A program made the translations under genes and the position numbers. The notes under the pieces were generated by a model, which did not search any database, was not told the DNA's origin, and saw only the letters and a list, made by a program, of their open reading frames with translations. Positions 1-20,177 of a DNA stretch of 64,000 nt are shown in pieces. This DNA comes from Eulemur rufifrons (taxonomy: Eukaryota > Chordata > Mammalia > Primates > Lemuridae): NCBI RefSeq assembly GCF_041146395.1, contig NC_090983.1, positions 63,619,501-63,683,500 of the forward strand, read 5' to 3'. The first letter of the stretch is position 1; each line of letters opens with the position of its first letter.

Positions 1-3000
1 TCTACCTGATGTTTTTCCCAAAAACTTTACAATTGCTTTTGGACAAGGCATAAAAGTTCTGATCCAAAATAAACAAACTGATGAATCAGGCACAGATTTT
101 ATAAAGATTCAGGTTCAGGGTGGTAGCGTGAGAAAAAAAGAGGAGGTTAAAAAAAAAGTTGTTGGCAAGAGAGTCAACAAGGGCAAAATGAGTGTCAGAG
201 AGAGTGCAGAGTTGGAGAAGGAAAGAACAAATTTGTTGAGAGGGAAGTCACTTAGCTTCTTGCCTTTCTCTACAGTAACAAAGCAGAATGTGAAGAGAGG
301 GAATCCCAAAGGTGAATGATCTCTAAGAATTATTAAGAACACAGTCATTTTAAAAAATAGCAAATTAAGACAGAGGTAGAAAAAAAAGATTTTATTTGAA
401 CAAAATATATAGCATTCAATGGTAAGTAAACTGTGAAAGGATAAGTCCTCGTTATACTTTCTGTTTCCTCAAAGGAAGGTGCTGAGTAGTAAACATCGCT
501 ATTATTTGGTAAAATAATATCCAAAATTATAATTTTTCAATTCAAAAACACATCAGGTTATAAAAGTCTAGCCACCTTTGAAACATTTTTAAAAAGTAAT
601 ATTTTGCCTTCAGTAAATTCCCAATTGAGCAAGCCATTCAAAATAACAGAAATCTATATAATAACTGAAAAGTTCTCATAAATGTGTTGATTGTAGACGG
701 CCTAAAATGAATCTATATAACATGCATGTATATTTTGTTCATTAAAGGCCAAGGATGTTAAACTAAAGAAAAAAGTGATAATATTATAAATACAACTAAT
801 TTAAAAAGTTAAAATTCCACAAAGTAACCTATAATTTGACCATTTTACAAAAGGGTAGAGGTGATTTTGCTAATTCAAATTTTAGATACAAAGAAAATAT
901 TGTCTCCTAATGCATAGGGAGAAAATATTAATAACATCGTGGAGCTCTAAAAAGAATAACCTTTTGTTGATAAAAGATGGCAAATGTTTGAATATTCACG
1001 GGTGTGCATATCACTATTCAAAGAGGATATTTAAAACACACACAATTCAAACACACAGAAGTATCTGAAATAGTAGTGCCTTCTATCAGCTTTCAAAGGC
1101 AGACTTACATGTGCCCACAAATGGCAACCCAGCAGGCAGTGACATCAGACCTAGAAATGATGTGGCCTGTATAGTGTGCAGTGAAGTGCAGTGTTCTACT
1201 TGTTTGCAATGGTTTTATTTTTCGACTAGTTTTTATCACACTTGGCATGAACAAGGGAACATGTGCTTTGCTAAATTTGAACTTTTAAGATGAAACTGAA
1301 TTAACTGAGAACCAAAAAATTGCTTCTGAATTTTCCTAAGATTGAAAAATGCCTTCCCTTTCATACTAGGAATGGCAAAATAAATGACAAATACATCTTG
1401 AAAGTTTAAATGTGAGATAGGAAGACCCTGTGGCTCGAGAACAACATTGTTGGCTTTTTTCCTTTTTAGGCACCTGAAAAGGTTGTAACATAAAGGTGTT
1501 TTTCCCATACAGCACCCTTTTGCTAACATGAAGAGATGTATTAAACCTAAACCTAAATAAACCTAATATAAGCACTAAACCTAACATAAGCAAGATTTGT
1601 TTTCTTTTTCAACTAGAAAGTTTAATTAATTTGCCATTTCTTAAAACTTAGTATAGCCATCAAAATTTAGGGTCAACTCTTGCCCCAAAACTTAATCTTA
1701 TATTCCTTTTTCTTCCTACTAGTGCTGGAACAAAATAACTATATTGGCTAAAAAAAAAAAACAAAACAAAAGCATATCACTAGAGATGTTCTCCCCTTCT
1801 AAACTCCTTCTTCCTCCTCATAAAAGGTGTGCCAGGATACGCAGGTATAAATGCTTTGTATATAATATGAGTGCCCTGACATGTAGATATTTTTAAAGAG
1901 TTGAAGTTCAAAATAATTTTAATATACAATTCAAGTTAGAAATTGCAGGGTATGTTTATAAGGAATCCAGTGATAAGTAATAGGTCAAACAACCTGAAAG
2001 AATCAGCTTGTGGTACAAGCTTCACTGCATTAATAATGTCACAGTTAGTATGTTTATTAAATTAAATATTACCAGCAAGGGTCTTCTAAATGCCATGTTC
2101 CCAATACTAGATTACATATTTATTTCAGAGTTAGCATAGTAAGAGGGGGAGCTATCACTAGAAGGTCTATTAAGCCATGGGTTTTTTTTTTTTTTTCATT
2201 GCTTTAATGGAACTATTCAAATCAAATTTTTCACGCCATGCCTTGAACACTGCTGCAAACCATACTGTGGGTGTAAAATACACGCAAGGAGGATATAATC
2301 AGCTCAGATGAGGCCAGGGACTTGTACACCATCAACTTTACTTTATTGTGAAAGCAGTGGGGTTTTCTTTCAAGTGAATATATTTTTAAATATGTGTAGC
2401 AACCTAACATACAAACTGAAGACGGGAACCAGGAAGACACACAAATCTCAAAGCAACTGAATTAAATCAAGTATAATGCAATGCCTAAAATTTTGCCTAC
2501 TTTGTCTCTGTCTTCTCTGATACTCTTACTTTGTTCCAGCAAAAGAAAATCTGACTGTCCAAAAGTAAATTTTCCACTCAGATTGTAACTTCAATAAATC
2601 ATATAGATTAAACTTGCTTTAAAATTCTCAGCTACCTTTTAAAAAACTGATTTCACTGATATTGGCTGAAATATTACTCTTTCAAATATCAAAATTAGCC
2701 AAGCAATTGCCAACATACCAGAATAAATTAAATATTTTTCTAATTGAATTGAATCACTAAGCTTCAAAGTTACTGACTACTTCATAAGTAGTTTGTCTAA
2801 AAGTAATAATCGTTGGTATTTCTTTCAGGGGAATCTACACAGATTTGTTTTCATACAGGATCATAGGTTCTGGTTTTTTTTCCCTATCTCATGGCCAAAA
2901 TGCCTACATGATGAAGTAACTCATATACCACTAAAAAGGTGCTGCACCTGAGGACAAGCTGAAAGTTTTCTAAAAATCACGTATGAACACACATACATTA

Positions 3001-3380
3001 TCCAAATACATGTGGAGCATTTTAAATTCTCCGGGAATGTAAATGGCCTCTATTCAACAAAGCTTTGTGCTTAACTTGCATCTTACACAGAAAGTATAAC
3101 ATCCTTTAAAGAAAGCTTCAATGCTAAAAAGATAAATACTTAATATCTCCAAAAAATGATGGATCAGAAAGAGTTTTAGCCTTGGGAGTCATAAGAAACT
3201 GTAACTGCAGGAGGTGAGGGGCTCAGAAAGTTCTCCAGAGACACTAAATTACCGTATCTTAAAAAGCTCCGGTGATGTAAGTCGGTCCTAAAGACAGAAG
3301 CAACCTGATTTTTGAAAGAAACTGTTCAGTAAATTTCTGCTAGTCCTAAAAAGGCATTCACGTCCTAAATCCTAATCCAC
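1..3380. other. AT-rich intergenic DNA beyond the TBR1 3' end
   Basis: I see no convincing exon here. Open frames are short and of simple composition (for example the Lys/Glu-rich run near 128-319). A purine-rich stretch lies at 118-260. An A-tailed minus-strand block at 2178-2450 is listed separately. No repeat family is confidently recognised in the rest. Confidence 0.6.
2178..2450 (-). other. Possible retrocopy or transcript 3' end with A-tail
   Basis: Read on the minus strand, this block ends in ATTAAA, six further bases, and then a run of about 16 A (the T-run at 2180-2196 on the plus strand). That looks like the 3' end of a polyadenylated RNA copied into DNA, or a genuine polyadenylation site next to an A-rich stretch. 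I do not recognise the parent sequence and did not identify flanking direct repeats. The hexamer-to-tail distance is shorter than usual, so chance is a real alternative. Confidence 0.25.
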
Positions 3381-3389
3381 AGCCCGGCC

Positions 3390-4010
3390 TACCTCTCAAG
3401 GAGCAGCCGACAGAGAAGCCGCGCCCTTAGGCCTGAGCCAAGGCCCTTCTCGACCTGTGGGGGTTCGGGGTGGTGGCTACTCGGAGAACCGCCTGGACCC
3501 GGCCAGGACCCAAGGCCTGAACCTGGGCCTGTACTCCCAGTCTCAACCCACAGCCTGGTTCTCACCCTGGACGTCTGACCTGGACCCCCAGAGGCTGGAG
3601 CAGCCTGGGCGCAGTCGCTTCCCCGTCCCCCGCCCGCCCGACGGCGAAGCAGGACAGAGCCAGCCCAGGCCTCTGGAGAGGCTCCCCTCTGGGGCGAGCT
3701 CCTCAGACGCCGGTCCCTGCTGGTCAGGGCTCCGGTGCGCCGGGGCCAAGCTGCGGCCTCGCCTTGGGGACAGGACCGACCTGCCTCCCGCCGCCGCCGA
3801 AGCCCTCGACCACAGCTGCGCCCTCTGTTCCCGCCTCCGTCTACACCGACGCGCCGCGTCCACTCGAAGGTTAGGAACCCAACCAAGCAGCAGCATCTCT
3901 CCGCCCGAGCAGCACCGGCGGCTGCCGCGCTGGGCTCCGAGTGACACTGAAAGTGAGTCAAGATGGCGCGGATTGCGAGTGGCGGGAAAGCACGAGCCAG
4001 AATAAAGTGC
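3390..4010. promoter_or_regulatory. Orphan CpG island downstream of TBR1
   Basis: About 600 bases are GC-rich with frequent CpG, bounded sharply by AT-rich DNA on both sides. A YY1-like AAGATGGCG motif lies at 3960-3968 on the plus strand, just after a donor-like GAAA|GTGAGT. On the minus strand a donor-like GAGAG|GTAGGC sits near 3392. The long open frames on both strands (up to 235 codons) are Arg/Pro/Ala/Gly-rich and are what GC-rich DNA gives by chance. It is probably a promoter for an unannotated, possibly bidirectional transcript, or a developmental regulatory island. No gene can be named. Confidence 0.55.
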
Positions 4011-5940
4011 TAGTCGCACGCTTGCCTTCTTTTTCCTTCTTTTCTTTTTGCAAATACACTGTGGAAAACTGAGGAAATCTGAATGTACGGATAGAATTCG
4101 CCGTTCCTCTCCGCCCATACACTGACCTCTACCCTCACGGAGATAAAGAAGCAACTCTGTTCTAACCTGGGATACGAACTTTGACTCCCAAAGGGCTTCC
4201 CAACTCCAAACTCTGATATCCTTTGAAGAGCAGCAGCCTCTCAGACACACTCACAGCGTCACTTCACTAGACACCCTAGACTTCTTGGAAGCGAGGAGAA
4301 ATGATCATGTTTTACAGGGACAAGAAAGCACACTGCCTCCGAGAGGAGCGCGAAGCTGCAAATTTACCTCACGCTGACTCAGTCCACACAGCAGATGGTG
4401 GCGGAGCTGCAAGGGAAACGACCTCCCCAATTTTTTTAAGTACTTCCTAATATCAGCTAAAGCGCGTCTTTCAGTACAAGGCACTACGTTCCTGTGAAAT
4501 CTATCCTCAGCTTCTAAGAGCTTTGTTTACGCACATGACACTGACTCCTTTGCTTACGACGACTCTGTCCCGAGGGCGACGGGTCGGACCAGGCCTCCGT
4601 CCAGAGAGGGGAGCGCGGCCCCCGCGGCCCGGAGCGCTCAGGCCCCGCGTCCCCTGGCTCCGGCCCGCGCCCTCCCGCCGCACGTGCGCCTCCTGCTCGG
4701 CGGGAATGCGGGGCGGGGGCCGAGGAGCACAGCCCGGGTCGGATGGGTGATTCATGAATGCACTGCTCCACTTCACTCGCTATACATGCACCGTGTTTTG
4801 TACTTTTCGTCCTCTTGTTTAGTTCTTAGGTATGGGGAAGGAGAAGGAAACACAAAGGAAAATCAGTCATGGCTTTTCTATGTGGCAGACAAAACTCCGC
4901 GGAACGCCGTCTAGTGGCGGAATTGTCCAGGGGAGGCAAGTCAGTTTTATCCTCCCACGAATTTTCATTTTAATTGGAAATTTGAAGCCCCTTTACATCT
5001 GTCAAACTGCAAAGAGGACACAGGACAATCTCCAGGTGGTGGTAAAGTTAGTCTCGAAAACTGAGGCTGGCCCAGACTAAGAATGGTGAACTATCATCCT
5101 CCTCTTTCCTGGATCACCTCTCTTGGGAGACAAAAGTACAAAAATCGCTTCTCCATGAGGTGAAGGCAGATCTCAGCGGACTCCTTAACTAAGAGGCAGA
5201 ACCCCCCAGTCTGGAATTCCGCATTTCTGCATTTGTTCTCAGGGGATGGGGATCTGGCCTGGATGGGACTGGCACAGAGATTCCATTATAGAAAGGACAG
5301 AGTGGTACCCTCAGATACCTCCCAAAAGCAAGTTTTAAGCTCAGTGGTTAAAACGACCCTTCTACGAATTTTTTCTATGGGTCCTTTCATCACATCCTCC
5401 CTCCCCATCTTCCGAAACCATCCACTCAAGAAATGTAGGCGGTTCTGTGTTTGCGTTTACAGATTCGCCATTCACCTCCAAGGCCTCGTATGTGAGACCA
5501 TAATTTTAGAAATCTGCGGTCAACAGCCTATCTTGACATGCATTTAAATCACACCCTACTTTCACCCAACACCCCCCCCCGCCTTTCTTTATGAAATTCT
5601 TAACTCCTTATTTAAAGACCCTCCTTTTCCTGTTCGCATTATTTCCAACTTAGACAATCAGATAAATATGATGAGGTAAGTGCGCATATTTTCCTGGAAA
5701 AAAAAATGAGCGCAGAAAAGTGAAACTTGACTCATGGGGAACTAAATAATTGTAAATAAGAAGGAAAATGTAATTCCTGGTAGTGCTATAAAACAAATTT
5801 AAGGGGGAAATGGGAGGTTGTTCCCATTAAACAGACTGCCCCTGCCCGTATTGGAGCGGAGACGGGCTAGTCTTCCTTTAACCCTTAAAAGTAATCACCT
5901 ATAATAATCAAATTATTTTCAAACTGTAAACTGCTTTCAA
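4011..5940. other. Intergenic DNA with a second small CpG island at 4560-4740
   Basis: The interval separates the orphan CpG island from the TBR1 polyadenylation site. A GC- and CpG-rich patch lies at 4560-4740. The rest is ordinary sequence with a C10 run near 5572-5581. Open frames lack recognisable protein features. Confidence 0.5.
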
Positions 5941-5944
5941 ACAC

Positions 5945-5971
5945 CATAGTTAGTGTTTTACCAGGTTTATT
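5945..5971 (-). terminator. TBR1: Probable TBR1 polyadenylation signal and cleavage region
   Basis: On the minus strand a canonical AATAAA lies at 5971-5966. It is followed about 20 bases later by a GT-rich stretch (TATGGTGTTTG), the arrangement expected at a cleavage site. It lies about 1.66 kb after the TBR1 stop codon. The exact end is inferred from sequence only. Confidence 0.6.
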
Positions 5972-6925
5972 TTACTTGTTATACACAGACGATACAAACG
6001 AGCAAAAAACAAAACGTTTCTCAATGGAGTGTGTACTTGTATAAATTATTCAGTTCACAGACAAAACGAAACAAATATAAAAATCACAACATTAGATTTA
6101 CAGAAGAGCCAAAATATACACACGTTGAGACCCTGAATTCCTATTAGGAAAAATCCCCCCGGTGGACTGGAATCTAGATTGAATATTGTGTATGATGCAT
6201 ATTTCACATTAATTTTAAAATACAAAAAAAAGTATAGTTTTGCTACACAACATTAGAAATCCTACTAATCTATTTCCAGGGGGATTAATGCTCCTTATCA
6301 AATATAACAAGACTTAGAGGAGGGGGAAATCAGCCTTACTTGCATTAATGCTAGTGTTCTCCCAAGAATATCAAATTTCAGCTGTTTCTAGGTGGTGGGG
6401 AAGTCATTTTCAAAACTAAAATGCAGTAAAATATACAACTCACACAATTCATCTTCACTAGACTACACTATAGTTACCAACAGTTCAGTCATCTATATCA
6501 TTAGTAGAGTATTCATTACAAAGATTTACAGCATAGAAAGGTGGAGGGGGACTGAAAAGATATTCAGAAACAGTTTGTCAGCATATTTGGCACCTGCACA
6601 GACCAGTAATGGATTTGGCACTTTGGGGAAAAACAAATAAGGCAAAATAATATTGCTGATGTGGAGCTATTCTATTTAGAAGGAAGGGGGGGAAACATAC
6701 AACTCCAGTTAACTTTGCTTTGCAGGCATCATGCCACTTAATCGACTTGCCTATGAACAGACACCTATCCTTTACAGGTGTTGGGGCAGATTCTCCTTAG
6801 CTATTTGTGTGCATTAGGGCACATAGTTATTATTTCATGCAATGGATTGAGGAGAAGTGAGAAACCCATCACTACTGAGTATTTCATGTTTCTAGAACCT
6901 CCCAGAATATTGTTAATTATCGCAC

Positions 6926-7013
6926 AAGAAAATTAAAAAAGAGAAAGCAAAGAAATAAAGAAAGAAAGAGAGAGAGAAGGAGAAAAACAAAAGAAAAGAA
7001 AGGGATAAAAAGG
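6926..7013 (+). repeat. Polypurine tract (CU-rich in the TBR1 mRNA)
   Basis: Nearly 90 bases are almost entirely A and G on the plus strand, including AAAG and GA units. In the TBR1 transcript this becomes a U/C-rich tract inside the 3' UTR. Confidence 0.8.
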
Positions 7014-7136
7014 TTAAGCATGAACTGGTTTTGTGCCTTGACGATAAGAATAAAAACTAGCCATTCGTTACAATAAATTAACACTATGTACAATCATTTC
7101 ACAGGCTTTGTTCCACTAAAATTATTAACATCCCTA

Positions 7137-7158
7137 CCATCCATCCATCCATCCATCA
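7137..7158 (+). repeat. (CCAT)n tetranucleotide repeat
   Basis: About five tandem copies of CCAT lie inside the TBR1 3' UTR. Confidence 0.85.
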
Positions 7159-7631
7159 CTCGGGGATAAGAAAGGACGCGCTGGGTGGGTCCAGGTTCTA
7201 GAGTCAACATCCTATGGTTAATGGGGAGGCCGAGGCTTGGCGGGTCGGAATCGCTGCTGCCTGACAGGACTGCCCAGGTCTCCTAAAGGTGAAGAGTTTC
7301 ATTACGAGAGAGAGAAGGAGGAGGTGAGAAAAAGACGAGGGGGGGGGAGGATTATTAGGAGGATAACTTCACAGAAGGAGAGTGAGTAGGAAAACCAAAA
7401 GGTTTACAGCAAAGTTGAAGGTCGGTGTGCTAATTGCAGAGACTGCTGTGCAAAAAAGGTTAAAATCACACTCGTAGACCTGCACTTATTCGCTGCAGAC
7501 GGTCATCGAGGGTCAAATAAAATGAAGGGGTGCGCAAAGTGGGGGTCTGGGGTGGAGGAGCTGGGGAAGAGCTGTGAGGGGCTGGCTGGGGGTCTGGGAC
7601 CCGCGACCGGGCCGGGCCGGGCAGAGGCGGC

Positions 7632-15800
<8,169 letters not shown>

Positions 15801-16669
15801 GGGTGGGGAATGTGTGTTGGTTTACGTGAGCACTGTTGTGTCACCTTTAAGCTTTGTGACCACTGCTTTAGGAAGATTCAAAGATGTGCAATTTACTAAA
15901 CATTTCCTACCTTCCCCTCCCCTTCCCCTCTTTAGAGCGGAGGGGCGGAGGAGGGAATTCAGCGATGCTAGGAGACTTTTCGGATCTGAATGAGCCAAAT
16001 ATTCAGTTGAATGTAACGATTTCAAGTGCAAAGTATACAAAGCGCGAGCCGGTGGCCTCTTCTCGCCCTGTAAAAGTTCCAGAGTCTGTCTTTTCCAGTT
16101 AATACAGAAGCACACAACACCTGAGCCGGTGCTTTGTGAGCAGGTCCTGCCTGTCCTCGGCGCCCCCCACCCCCACCTTTTTAACTACATACATAAATAA
16201 ATAAATCCCTGCTGCTGAGAGCCACAGCGATAAGCAGGAGGGGGGAGTAAAGGGGGCGAAAGGCAGCAACTCACCCACCAATCCACCCACCTCGGGAAGG
16301 TTCGGTTTCTTGGTTGAGCACAGAAACAGTGACAATCTATGATCTCCTTTTTAAGTTTTGAAATAATCATAAGCTGTCGGGCTGAAGTGCCTTAATGTAT
16401 TTGCAGTGATGTTTACCGGGTCTTTACTAAATATTTTATCAGCGAACTTGGTTGCAGATTATCTGAAGAGCATCTAACTGGGGGCAGGCGTCATGCGTCC
16501 TTCGCCTCCCACTGCACTTCCTTCTCTCGGAGGTACTGGCTTGGCGACAAGTTCAAAAGCCTCGCCAGGAAAAGAGAGGGCCGAGTCCCCGTGCAAATGG
16601 GTTCGCCAGAAGCGCAGATCTGGGGAGACAGAGTGGAAGTGGTGTCAACACAGTAATCGCTACTGAAGA

Positions 16670-16672
<3 letters not shown>

Positions 16673-16702
<30 letters not shown>
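16673..16702 (+). repeat. (GT)n microsatellite
   Basis: About 15 GT units upstream of TBR1. Confidence 0.95.
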
Positions 16703-16703
<1 letters not shown>

Positions 16704-16829
16704 CGATGTTTATATAATCTGGAGGGGAGAAAAAGAATCCATGCCAGTAATTTTGAAAGGAGGAAGAATTTAAGGAGGAATAGAGAAAAGAAATCAATTT
16801 AAAGGATGTTGGCACAAATAAATAGCAGG

Positions 16830-17540
16830 AGGCCTAAAGCGACCCTGAGGTGTTAGGGGAAAGGTATCTCCCCAGTACCGGCTCAACAGAGAACCCCAGT
16901 CCTCGGCCTAAAGGCCTAGAAGCAAGAGCGGCAGAGGCTTTATCTGCCCAAAGCCGCCTCCCGCGGCCCGGCGCTTGCCAACCTGCCCTCCCGCGGCTTT
17001 CCCCCAGGATGCCGAGCCGCGCGGGAATAAGGAGGAGGAGCGCAGCGCCAGAGCTCAGCTCGGCCCTGCGAGCTGGCCGACGGGCAGTAGGGCTCCGCTG
17101 GGGAGACTGAACCGCGTCCGGCACAGACCCCAGGGACACACACCTGGGCACCTCGGTGCGTTGGAGCCTCTGCCGTCGAGCGAGCGCGTCTGCCTTTCCT
17201 GAGCCGGGCAGCTCCTCGAGGGAGAGTGGCGCTGGGGACATGGCGGGGCGGGGCGTGGCGGGGAGGGGAGGGGGGTCCTGGGCATGGGCAGAGAGGGGTT
17301 AACCAGGCTCGCAGCTTCGCCAGACTCGCAGCTTCGCCTCCGTGGTACACTTTCAGAGCGGCGCCACGGTGGGCCGAGAGGTCAGCGCTGAGCCCGGACT
17401 GCGCCCCTCGAGGCCGGCTGGGCGCCTTGGCTGCGGAGGGCACCAGCTGCGGCCTCCAGCAGGGCGCCGCAAGCAAGGCCAGCGCGGGCGGCCTGGGCAG
17501 GACAGGCTGATGACCAGCTGTCCCAAACTCAAGCCGAGAC
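16830..17540. promoter_or_regulatory. CpG island upstream of TBR1
   Basis: A GC-rich, CpG-rich block about 1.4-2.1 kb upstream of the TBR1 ATG, separated from the exon 1 island by AT-rich DNA. It includes GC-box-like GGGGCGGGG at about 17245-17253. The open frames in it are compositional. It could be an alternative or distal TBR1 promoter, the start of a divergent noncoding transcript, or a Polycomb-type developmental island. Confidence 0.55.
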
Positions 17541-18175
17541 AATTTTCTGGGAGAAAAATAAAGCCAAACCCATTTTTCCTTTCGAAAGCAAACCTCAGCT
17601 CCTGGCCAGAAAGCTTCTTAGCTGTTGAGGCGTTGGAGTGCGGGGGAGGGAAGAGTAGCTGACACGACTTGACAATTATTTTTCTGCCCCGACCTTTTAC
17701 CGCGCTATTTGCCATCATTGAGAGGCTTTTTGACCTATTTTGGCCATTTTTGTTTTCTCTTCTTCCATTATTAACTTTTCTGTTCCTGAGTCTATCTCCT
17801 CCAACTGTTTCCAACAGTACCTTCCTCCGTCCTCAGTAGGACACAGAGCCTTAAGTGTGTAGTGAGGAGAGACTTCACCTGGGCTCTTTTGAGGCTTTGC
17901 CATTGCCCATACTCTGAACTAGCTTTTTAAACAATGAAAAATGCTAAAATGAAATATTAAGGTGTGAAAGGATAGAAAAGGGATAGAGTGCACCTTCCTC
18001 AATAGTTTTTAAGAAATTAAATTAGGAGATAAATGTGCACTCTGATCCACTTTGGATTATCAGTCCTGAATTCACTGATTCCCCCCATGTAAACTGTCCC
18101 TTGAATTTACATGAGAAGGAAAACAAAGGCTTTCCTCAGAGTCACACACCTGCCTGTGAACCATACTTCTATAGA

Positions 18176-18331
18176 CCAGGGCTTCTCAAACCTTAAACTG
18201 CCTATGAACCACATTAGGATTCTTGATTGTGATTCGGTAGGTCTGGGGTGGGGCTTGGATTCTGTATATTTAATAAGCTTCCCTAAGACCCAGATGCTAT
18301 TGGTCCAGGCAGATCACACTTTGAATAGGGA
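18176..18331 (+). mobile_element. MER20-like hAT non-autonomous element
   Basis: It begins AGGGCTTCTCAAACCTT, contains GGTAGGTCTGGGGTGGGGC and ends ATCACACTTTGAATAGG. These match the order and wording of MER20. Confidence 0.75.
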
Positions 18332-20177
18332 GGCTGGAGCTTTAAGTGCCCCCATACAGAGGAAAGCAGGGACATTTCTGCAATCGGGAGTTTTGTTTAC
18401 AGAGCGGCTTTACCTCTGCATAGTGGATGAGTAAGATGCTCACGTAAGCATGCCCGTGCGTGCATACATGTGTGTGCTCACACAAGCACACACACACAAT
18501 CTTAAAAAGCTTGTGATTAAACACATCTTTTCAATGCCGAACTGGGCCTGGGGTATCAGGCTGCTGCTAAAATAGCTGCACATTCCAAGACAAAAGTGAG
18601 CCTCTCCTCTGAGGGCAACCTAATTTCGATCGACTCCAAATCTACAAAGAAAATGTAGGTTTTTGCTAGGAAAGATTTTGACAAGGTTCTGAAATTGGAA
18701 ATGTCTCCAACGTAAACCAAGTGGGAGGAAGTGGTATATGGCTATGGGGAGTCTAGAAAGATGAGGTGATCAAATAAGGGCAAAAGACAGGCACTGTTTA
18801 AAAGCCTTCTCAGTCACAGTAGTCACTCAAAATACTTTCAGGAGACTAAGTGAAAAACAAAAACAAACTTTCAATCTGAATATTGAGAACAACCCTTGAA
18901 ATATTAAGGCCTTCTTCTGAGGGCATACTGCACCAAAAAATCTTGACTGACTCTAATAAAAAATATCTGTGAAATTACAGAACTTCATAAAGGAAAAAAT
19001 CATATCCAAAAAGCCTGCGCACCAGTTTGAAGCAGGCTACTAACTGCCACTAACTTCCACTTATATTTCAATTTTAAATGGTTGGATGTAATTCCAACAA
19101 GTCAAATTAATACATATTACATGTCCTGCATAAAATATATTACCACTGTATCTGAAAGAATAAACCACAGAACAAGCAAGAAATGCTTGGAATATCTCAT
19201 TCCACCAAAAAGACAGCATGAAACATACTGGAAATTTAAGCCATTTCTACTTTCAGTTTCTGGTAACTTCATTAGTTTCTGGTAACCAATAAGAACCTAG
19301 AATTGCTCAAGTAGGACAGTAATGTGGTATACTGTAGCACTCATAACACTTCTATTAGACTAAGTCTACATTCTAAGTCCCTAAGTAAAACCTTCCTTTA
19401 ATTCTAAGTCCCTAAGTAATATTCTCACTATAGTTTCACAAGGTAGGGTGCAGACTAGTATTAAATCTTTGTCTGACTCCGTTCTGCCATACCATTTGGT
19501 GTAGCCAGTATTGTGGTGAACCACGAGTATTTAACAGGGGCAGTTACTTTTGTACATCGGGTTCAGGGCTGAAGTCATCTACAAAAACTGTCATTAGCCA
19601 AAATTTTTTCTCTCTCAGAAAACTGGGTACTTTTAAGATAATTTAGCACCGATGAGAGCAAACAGTAACAAAATCATTGCTTATAAACTCATGATATTAA
19701 ACTCACATTATGACTACTTTTGTCATTTTGCCTTTAAGACATTATATACCTTCTATGGCTATCTTAGATGAAAGTCCAGTAGAGTTTGAAGCAGCCAACT
19801 CCTAGACGGTCGCAAAACTGTTGGTGGAATGTATTCTTTTAAAACATGATAAAGCCTAAATTAAAACTGTCCCCTTTTTCTTCTTAAATGTATTCCTCCA
19901 AAATCCTGAAAGTATGTTAAGAAGATACTGAGTATAACATATTAGCTTGTGACAAATGCTTTTAATAAACTTCGTCAACATTTTTTCTGGGTTACACATT
20001 AATTAGGTAGCCATTCATTAATGGCAGTTTGCATTTGTGAAGTTTTATTATCACATTGATGTTTTATGTGTTATAAGACCTTAAAATGCAAAGGGAAACA
20101 TATCTTTGTGTGAGCTTTCTAGAGCACTGTCAAATGTTATTGTCAATTCCACCCAGTGCCAAAAAGACCTCAGGAGA

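Larger units (their letters stand above)
5945..7631 (-). other. TBR1: TBR1 3' untranslated region
   Basis: This is the stretch from the TBR1 stop codon to the probable poly(A) signal. In the mRNA sense it holds two long pyrimidine tracts, complementary to the purine runs at 7303-7385 and 6926-7013, and a short (ATGG)n run complementary to 7137-7158. Long conserved 3' UTRs are usual for cortical transcription factor genes. The right boundary is exact (stop codon) and the left is inferred. Confidence 0.7.
15801..20177. other. Interval between PSMD14 3' end and TBR1 promoter
   Basis: About 4.4 kb with no recognisable coding exon. It contains a (GT)n run at 16673-16702, a CpG island at 16830-17540, a MER20-like element at 18176-18331, and short direct repeats (17 bp at about 17305-17338; 19 bp at 19370-19388 and 19401-19419). 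It is probably the TBR1 upstream regulatory zone. Confidence 0.6.

Noticed and set aside
1541..1585. Repeated CCTAAA-like words resembling interstitial telomere repeats
   Set aside because: Only a few degenerate, irregularly spaced copies, with no run of true CCCTAA.
3389..4250. Long open frames (190, 235 and 182 codons) on both strands of the orphan CpG island
   Set aside because: Arg/Pro/Ala/Gly-rich translations in overlapping frames on both strands, with no domain or family resemblance, are expected from GC-rich DNA.
4900..4920. CTCF-like sequence CCGTCTAGTGGCGG near the second CpG patch
   Set aside because: Alignment to the CTCF core requires a missing base, so the match is too weak to call.
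17305..17338. A 17-bp tandem duplication (CTCGCAGCTTCGCC core), and a similar 19-bp direct repeat at 19370-19419
   Set aside because: Two-copy short duplications are common, with no sign of further structure or function.
16834..17542. Open frames of up to 200 codons upstream of TBR1
   Set aside because: Same compositional effect in a CpG island, with no recognisable protein features.
17960..17967. Perfect T-box half site AGGTGTGA upstream of TBR1, suggesting autoregulation
   Set aside because: An 8-mer is expected about twice by chance in this window, and another copy lies at about 24321-24330 inside PSMD14. There is no clustering.
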